Shown piece after piece: positions 60,999 through 64,000 of a DNA stretch of 64,000 bases. Numbering within the stretch: position 1 is the first letter of the stretch; the number at the start of each line of letters is the position of its first letter. The notes under the pieces are model-generated. The model was not told the DNA's origin, made no database searches, and saw only the letters and a program-made list of their open reading frames with translations. This DNA is from Welwitschia mirabilis (taxonomy: Eukaryota; Gnetophyta; Gnetopsida; Welwitschiales), in the NCBI GenBank assembly GCA_051453625.1, contig JBOZIK010000001.1, forward strand, positions 289,210,902 through 289,274,901, written 5' to 3'. The position numbers were made by a program, and so were the translations under genes.

Positions 60999-61281
60999 GC
61001 CTTCCTCTAAACACAAGAAAGAAACTGATGATTGTAGAATCAAAAATTAAATATATGTCATACGTACTTATCTGAACTATTCATAAAAGATTCAGATTTC
61101 TATTGTACTTGTATTATTATATCACAGTGCAAAGAAGATAGCTATGCTTTGGAGATTACATCTATGCATTTGTGTATCCATCTCACTTTCCTTTATTCTT
61201 AGTTGAGGATAAGCCACAAAATCCTTTATGGTTGTGAAAGGTTATTTGGTGATCCTGAAAACCAATCATTTGAGTTAATAT

Positions 61282-61313
61282 ATGCCAGCTAGGACAAGAA
61301 GTCTACAACGCTG
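61282..61313 (+). other. Possible upstream gag start before an N gap
   Basis: ATG at 61282 opens MPARTRSLQR and runs into a 160-N gap (61314-61473). Gag might start here rather than at 61496, but the gap prevents a decision. Confidence 0.3.
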
Positions 61314-61495
61314 NNNNNNNNNNNNNNNNNNNNNNNNNNNNNNNNNNNNNNNNNNNNNNNNNNNNNNNNNNNNNNNNNNNNNNNNNNNNNNNNNNNNNNN
61401 NNNNNNNNNNNNNNNNNNNNNNNNNNNNNNNNNNNNNNNNNNNNNNNNNNNNNNNNNNNNNNNNNNNNNNNNNTGCTCCTCTTATCCCTAAAAAA

Positions 61496-61991
61496 ATGAG
61501 TTAATCCACTGAAGGAAATTTTGTCACCAGACCTCCCTTCTTTGATGGAACAAATTATGGTTATTAGAAAGTAAAGATGAGAGTCTTTGTCTAATCCATT
61601 GATCTAGAAATTTGGGAGTTTATTATTAATGGATATTGTTCTCCTACTGTGTAGGATCCAGTTACTAAGCTGGCAACTCCAAAGAGTAGGAATAAATGGA
61701 CCCCAGACAAAAAACAAGCAGCAACATGGAATTTTAAAGGCCTTAATGCTATCTTTTGCGTCATAGGCCCTGAAGATTTTAAAAGTGTGGTGAACTTCAC
61801 CACTGCTAAAGAAGCATGAAATATTTTGGAAACTGTTCATGAAGGAATAAATCTAGTGAAGTAGGCTAAGCTTCAAATGCTAATCACTCAGTTTGAAGAC
61901 ATAAAGATGGAAGACGATGAAGGTATAAATGACTACTTTGCAAAACTAACTGATATTGTAAATTCTATGCATGGCCTAAGTGAATCAATAG
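61496..61991 (+). pseudogene. Element G gag N-terminal domain relic
   Basis: One continuous frame of 165 codons from ATG 61496 to the N gap, with six stops and no frameshift. It reads (M)S.STEGNFVTRPPFFDGTNY, then 'KVKMRVFV', 'DLEIWEFIINGY', 'KWTPDKKQAATWNFKGLNAI' and 'LITQFEDIKMEDDEGINDYF', the DUF4219/UBN2-type copia gag. Stops lie at 61502 (TAA), 61565 (TAG), 61592 (TAA), 61652 (TAG), 61817 (TGA) and 61862 (TAG). By family comparison the first, third, fourth and sixth were Gln and the second and fifth Trp. A 241-N gap follows. Confidence 0.85.
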
Positions 61992-62232
61992 NNNNNNNNN
62001 NNNNNNNNNNNNNNNNNNNNNNNNNNNNNNNNNNNNNNNNNNNNNNNNNNNNNNNNNNNNNNNNNNNNNNNNNNNNNNNNNNNNNNNNNNNNNNNNNNNN
62101 NNNNNNNNNNNNNNNNNNNNNNNNNNNNNNNNNNNNNNNNNNNNNNNNNNNNNNNNNNNNNNNNNNNNNNNNNNNNNNNNNNNNNNNNNNNNNNNNNNNN
62201 NNNNNNNNNNNNNNNNNNNNNNNNNNNNNNNN

Positions 62233-62478
62233 GTTGCCCTATTGGCCAAAAAGTTCAGACACTTCATGCAAAGATGACAAGGAGGAGGTCAGTCAAAGAG
62301 ACCACCAAGAAGGAAAGATGAAGAACGTCATGAGATTTAATGCTATTCCTGCAAAGGTTTTGGTCATACCTCAGATGTCTGCCCAAATAATAGAAAGGAT
62401 GATAAAAGAAAAGGAAAGAAAGTCCTATCTGCAACATGGGATGATGACGAAAGTAATATTGATGAAAACTCAGATTCA
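62233..62478 (+). pseudogene. Element G gag zinc knuckle region
   Basis: CYSCKGFGHTSDVC at 62341-62382 is a perfect C-x2-C-x4-H-x4-C nucleic-acid-binding knuckle, preceded by a TAA (62338-62340) where Gln is expected. After it come 'NNRKDDKRKGKKVLSATWDD', the basic/acidic segment usual for SIRE-type gag. A different frame in the same place (through 62264-62494) is open but has no motif. A 10-N gap follows. Confidence 0.75.
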
Positions 62479-62488
62479 NNNNNNNNNN

Positions 62489-62766
62489 CGATGAAAAGGT
62501 ATGTTCCACTTCTCACTCAGATTTAGTTATTTATGAAGATTTTCTCAATGATGTTGAATTAGAATTATACTTAAAATGCCAAAATCTAGCTCTCAAACTA
62601 AACCAACTTAGGAAAAAAATAAGTTCTTTTTTGCTAAGCTTGAGAGTAAAAATAAGGAAGTGAATGACTTGAAAAATAGTCTTGCTTCATATCCCTATCA
62701 TCTAAAGGATCACTTCCTCAAAAATTCTTTTTATAGCTCTCTCAATTCTCAGTGCTTCTCTCTTTT
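62489..62766 (+). pseudogene. Element G gag coiled-coil region
   Basis: DEKVCSTSHSDLVIYEDFLN then 'ELELYLKCQNLALKLNQLRK', followed after a slip at a T-run (near 62630) by 'FAKLESKNKEVNDLKNSLAS' in another frame. The Leu/Lys/Glu/Asn periodicity looks like a coiled coil, as in the long gag of SIRE elements. Ends in a 594-N gap (62767-63360) that should contain the protease. Confidence 0.6.
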
Positions 62767-63360
62767 NNNNNNNNNNNNNNNNNNNNNNNNNNNNNNNNNN
62801 NNNNNNNNNNNNNNNNNNNNNNNNNNNNNNNNNNNNNNNNNNNNNNNNNNNNNNNNNNNNNNNNNNNNNNNNNNNNNNNNNNNNNNNNNNNNNNNNNNNN
62901 NNNNNNNNNNNNNNNNNNNNNNNNNNNNNNNNNNNNNNNNNNNNNNNNNNNNNNNNNNNNNNNNNNNNNNNNNNNNNNNNNNNNNNNNNNNNNNNNNNNN
63001 NNNNNNNNNNNNNNNNNNNNNNNNNNNNNNNNNNNNNNNNNNNNNNNNNNNNNNNNNNNNNNNNNNNNNNNNNNNNNNNNNNNNNNNNNNNNNNNNNNNN
63101 NNNNNNNNNNNNNNNNNNNNNNNNNNNNNNNNNNNNNNNNNNNNNNNNNNNNNNNNNNNNNNNNNNNNNNNNNNNNNNNNNNNNNNNNNNNNNNNNNNNN
63201 NNNNNNNNNNNNNNNNNNNNNNNNNNNNNNNNNNNNNNNNNNNNNNNNNNNNNNNNNNNNNNNNNNNNNNNNNNNNNNNNNNNNNNNNNNNNNNNNNNNN
63301 NNNNNNNNNNNNNNNNNNNNNNNNNNNNNNNNNNNNNNNNNNNNNNNNNNNNNNNNNNNN
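62767..63360. other. Assembly gap, 594 N
   Basis: Hides the copia protease region between the gag coiled coil and the pre-integrase domain. Confidence 0.95.
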
Positions 63361-63520
63361 GCATCAGCATCTAGGTCATATTAGTTTTGATTTTTTGAAG
63401 AAATTGTGTTGTAATGAGATAGTTAAGGGTCTTCCTAAAATTTCTTTTTCTCACAAAGGGCTATGTAACGCTTGTCAAAAGGGAAAGAAAACCAGAACCT
63501 CACAGAAAAGGGTCAGTGAT
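63361..63520 (+). pseudogene. Element G GAG-pre-integrase (HHCC) domain relic
   Basis: 'HQHLGHISFDFLKKL' at 63362-63406 and 'LCNACQKGKKTRTSQK' at 63462-63509 give the zinc-binding His-His...Cys-Cys set of copia integrase (WH.RLGH....L..L...C..C..GK). All four metal ligands are intact. Confidence 0.8.
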
Positions 63521-64000
63521 ATCACTACTTGTAACCCTTTAGACTTAATTCATATGCATTTGGTTGGGCCTATCCAAACTGCAAGTCTATCTAGAAAAAA
63601 GATATTTTTTTGGTTATGGTAGACGATTTCTCTAGATTTTTGTGGATAGCTTTTCTACACACTAAATCTGATGCCTATGAAAACTTTATCAAAATTTGTA
63701 AAAATCTTCAAACTGAGAAGGGATATGTTATAAAGAAAATACGAAGTGATCATGATAAGGAATTCTAAAATGAAAGATTTAAAAGTTATTGCAACTCAAA
63801 TGGAATAGCCCATGAATTTTTAGCTCCTAAAACCCCTCAATAAAATGGTATAGCCGAAAGAAAAAATTGGACCTTGTTAGATATAGCTAGAGTAATGCTT
63901 AATGAGAAAAACATTCCAAAACGATTTTGAGCTGAAGCTGTTAACACAACATGTCATATATTCAACAGAGTCTATTTAAGACCAGAAACTTCTAAAACTC
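63521..64000 (+). pseudogene. Element G integrase catalytic core relic (runs off the window)
   Basis: 'LIHMHLVGP' at 63545-63571, where the family has LLHMDLFGP: the first catalytic Asp is His (codon CAT, 63557-63559). The frame slips at a run of seven T (63605-63611), after which 'VMVDDFSRFLWIAF', 'IRSDHDKEF' (second Asp present) and 'NGIAERKN' (catalytic Glu present) follow in one frame to the window end. Stops at 63766 (TAA), 63841 (TAA) and 63928 (TGA) replace Gln, Gln and Trp of EFQN, TPQQNG and FWAE. Confidence 0.85.

Larger units (their letters stand above)
60291..61255 (+). repeat. Element G 5' LTR (probable)
   Basis: Starts at TGTTGAAAAT, a common copia LTR start, and includes an array of GGGCGACC-like motifs, a TATA box and a T-rich leader. 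The 3' LTR lies outside the window, so the limits cannot be proved; the right end is placed before 'ggtgatcctgaaaacc'. The primer site is not recognisable. Confidence 0.55.
60291..64000 (+). mobile_element. Element G: SIRE-like Ty1-copia retrotransposon, 5' part
   Basis: Plus strand, continuing past the window: LTR from 60291, gag from 61496 or earlier, CCHC knuckle at 62341, coiled-coil region 62500-62766, GAG-pre-integrase 63361-63520 and integrase 63521-64000. Integrase directly after gag/protease, with TPQxNG.AERKN and LHM.L.GP..TAS.S.KK motifs, is Ty1-copia. The gag with knuckle plus a long helical section and the 'VLSATWDD'-like sequence after the knuckle suggest the SIRE (Maximus) lineage. 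Protease is hidden by a 594-N gap. At least ten stops disable it. Confidence 0.8.

Noticed and set aside
61240-61280. Copia primer-binding site
   Set aside because: Expected TGGTATCAGAGC could not be matched convincingly in 'ggtgatcctg...ttgagttaat'; left uncalled.
61591-61840. Two minus-strand open frames
   Set aside because: Antisense of the copia gag frame 61496-61991, which has clear family motifs.
62660-63622. A 320-codon frame joining the gag coiled coil to the integrase
   Set aside because: More than half of it is N. The two sides are real copia segments but their joint frame is not evidence of an intact gene.

Overview
This window is a stretch of plant (angiosperm) heterochromatin made almost entirely of old, decayed transposable elements. 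I found no cellular protein-coding gene, tRNA, rRNA or CRISPR array. The evidence for a plant is the set of element lineages: Athila/Tat-type Ty3-gypsy elements with a tRNA-Asp-like primer site, chromovirus gypsy elements, L1-type LINEs with a DUF4283-like ORF1, a CACTA terminus, and a SIRE-like Ty1-copia element. The DNA is very AT-rich and every element is riddled with stops and frameshifts. The species cannot be named from this.

Layout: 1-3099 is unassigned. 3100-23696 is a minus-strand Athila/Tat-type element (A) that keeps a gag relic but no recognisable protease, reverse transcriptase or integrase. A complete minus-strand Athila/Tat element (B, 8261-21534) sits inside it, with paired LTRs, PBS, PPT, gag-PR-RT-RH-IN, an env-like 3' ORF and a 5-bp target duplication. 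25390-26740 is a minus-strand LINE fragment. 27060-29760 is a plus-strand chromovirus pol relic (E). 33049-40664 is a plus-strand chromovirus with both LTRs (D); its 3' LTR holds a 1-kb insertion. 42500-47450 is a long minus-strand L1-type LINE. 47716-57363 is another minus-strand Athila/Tat element (C), a relative of A, whose 5' LTR is cut by a CACTA terminus at 57364. 60291-64000 is the 5' part of a plus-strand SIRE-like copia element (G) that runs off the window.

Order of events: A is older than B, which is inserted in it. C is older than the CACTA insertion. D is older than the insertion in its 3' LTR. G keeps the longest continuous frame and the most CpG, so it is probably the youngest.

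The strongest cross-cutting signal is how the coding regions died. In all five LTR elements, recognisable Gln and Trp codons have become stops, each explicable by one C-to-T or G-to-A transition. This fits long-term deamination of methylated cytosine. Other notable points are a field of GGGCGACC-like motifs in the copia LTR, palindromic CACTA subterminal repeats, and assembly gaps whose two flanks repeat each other. I found no convincing new functional system.
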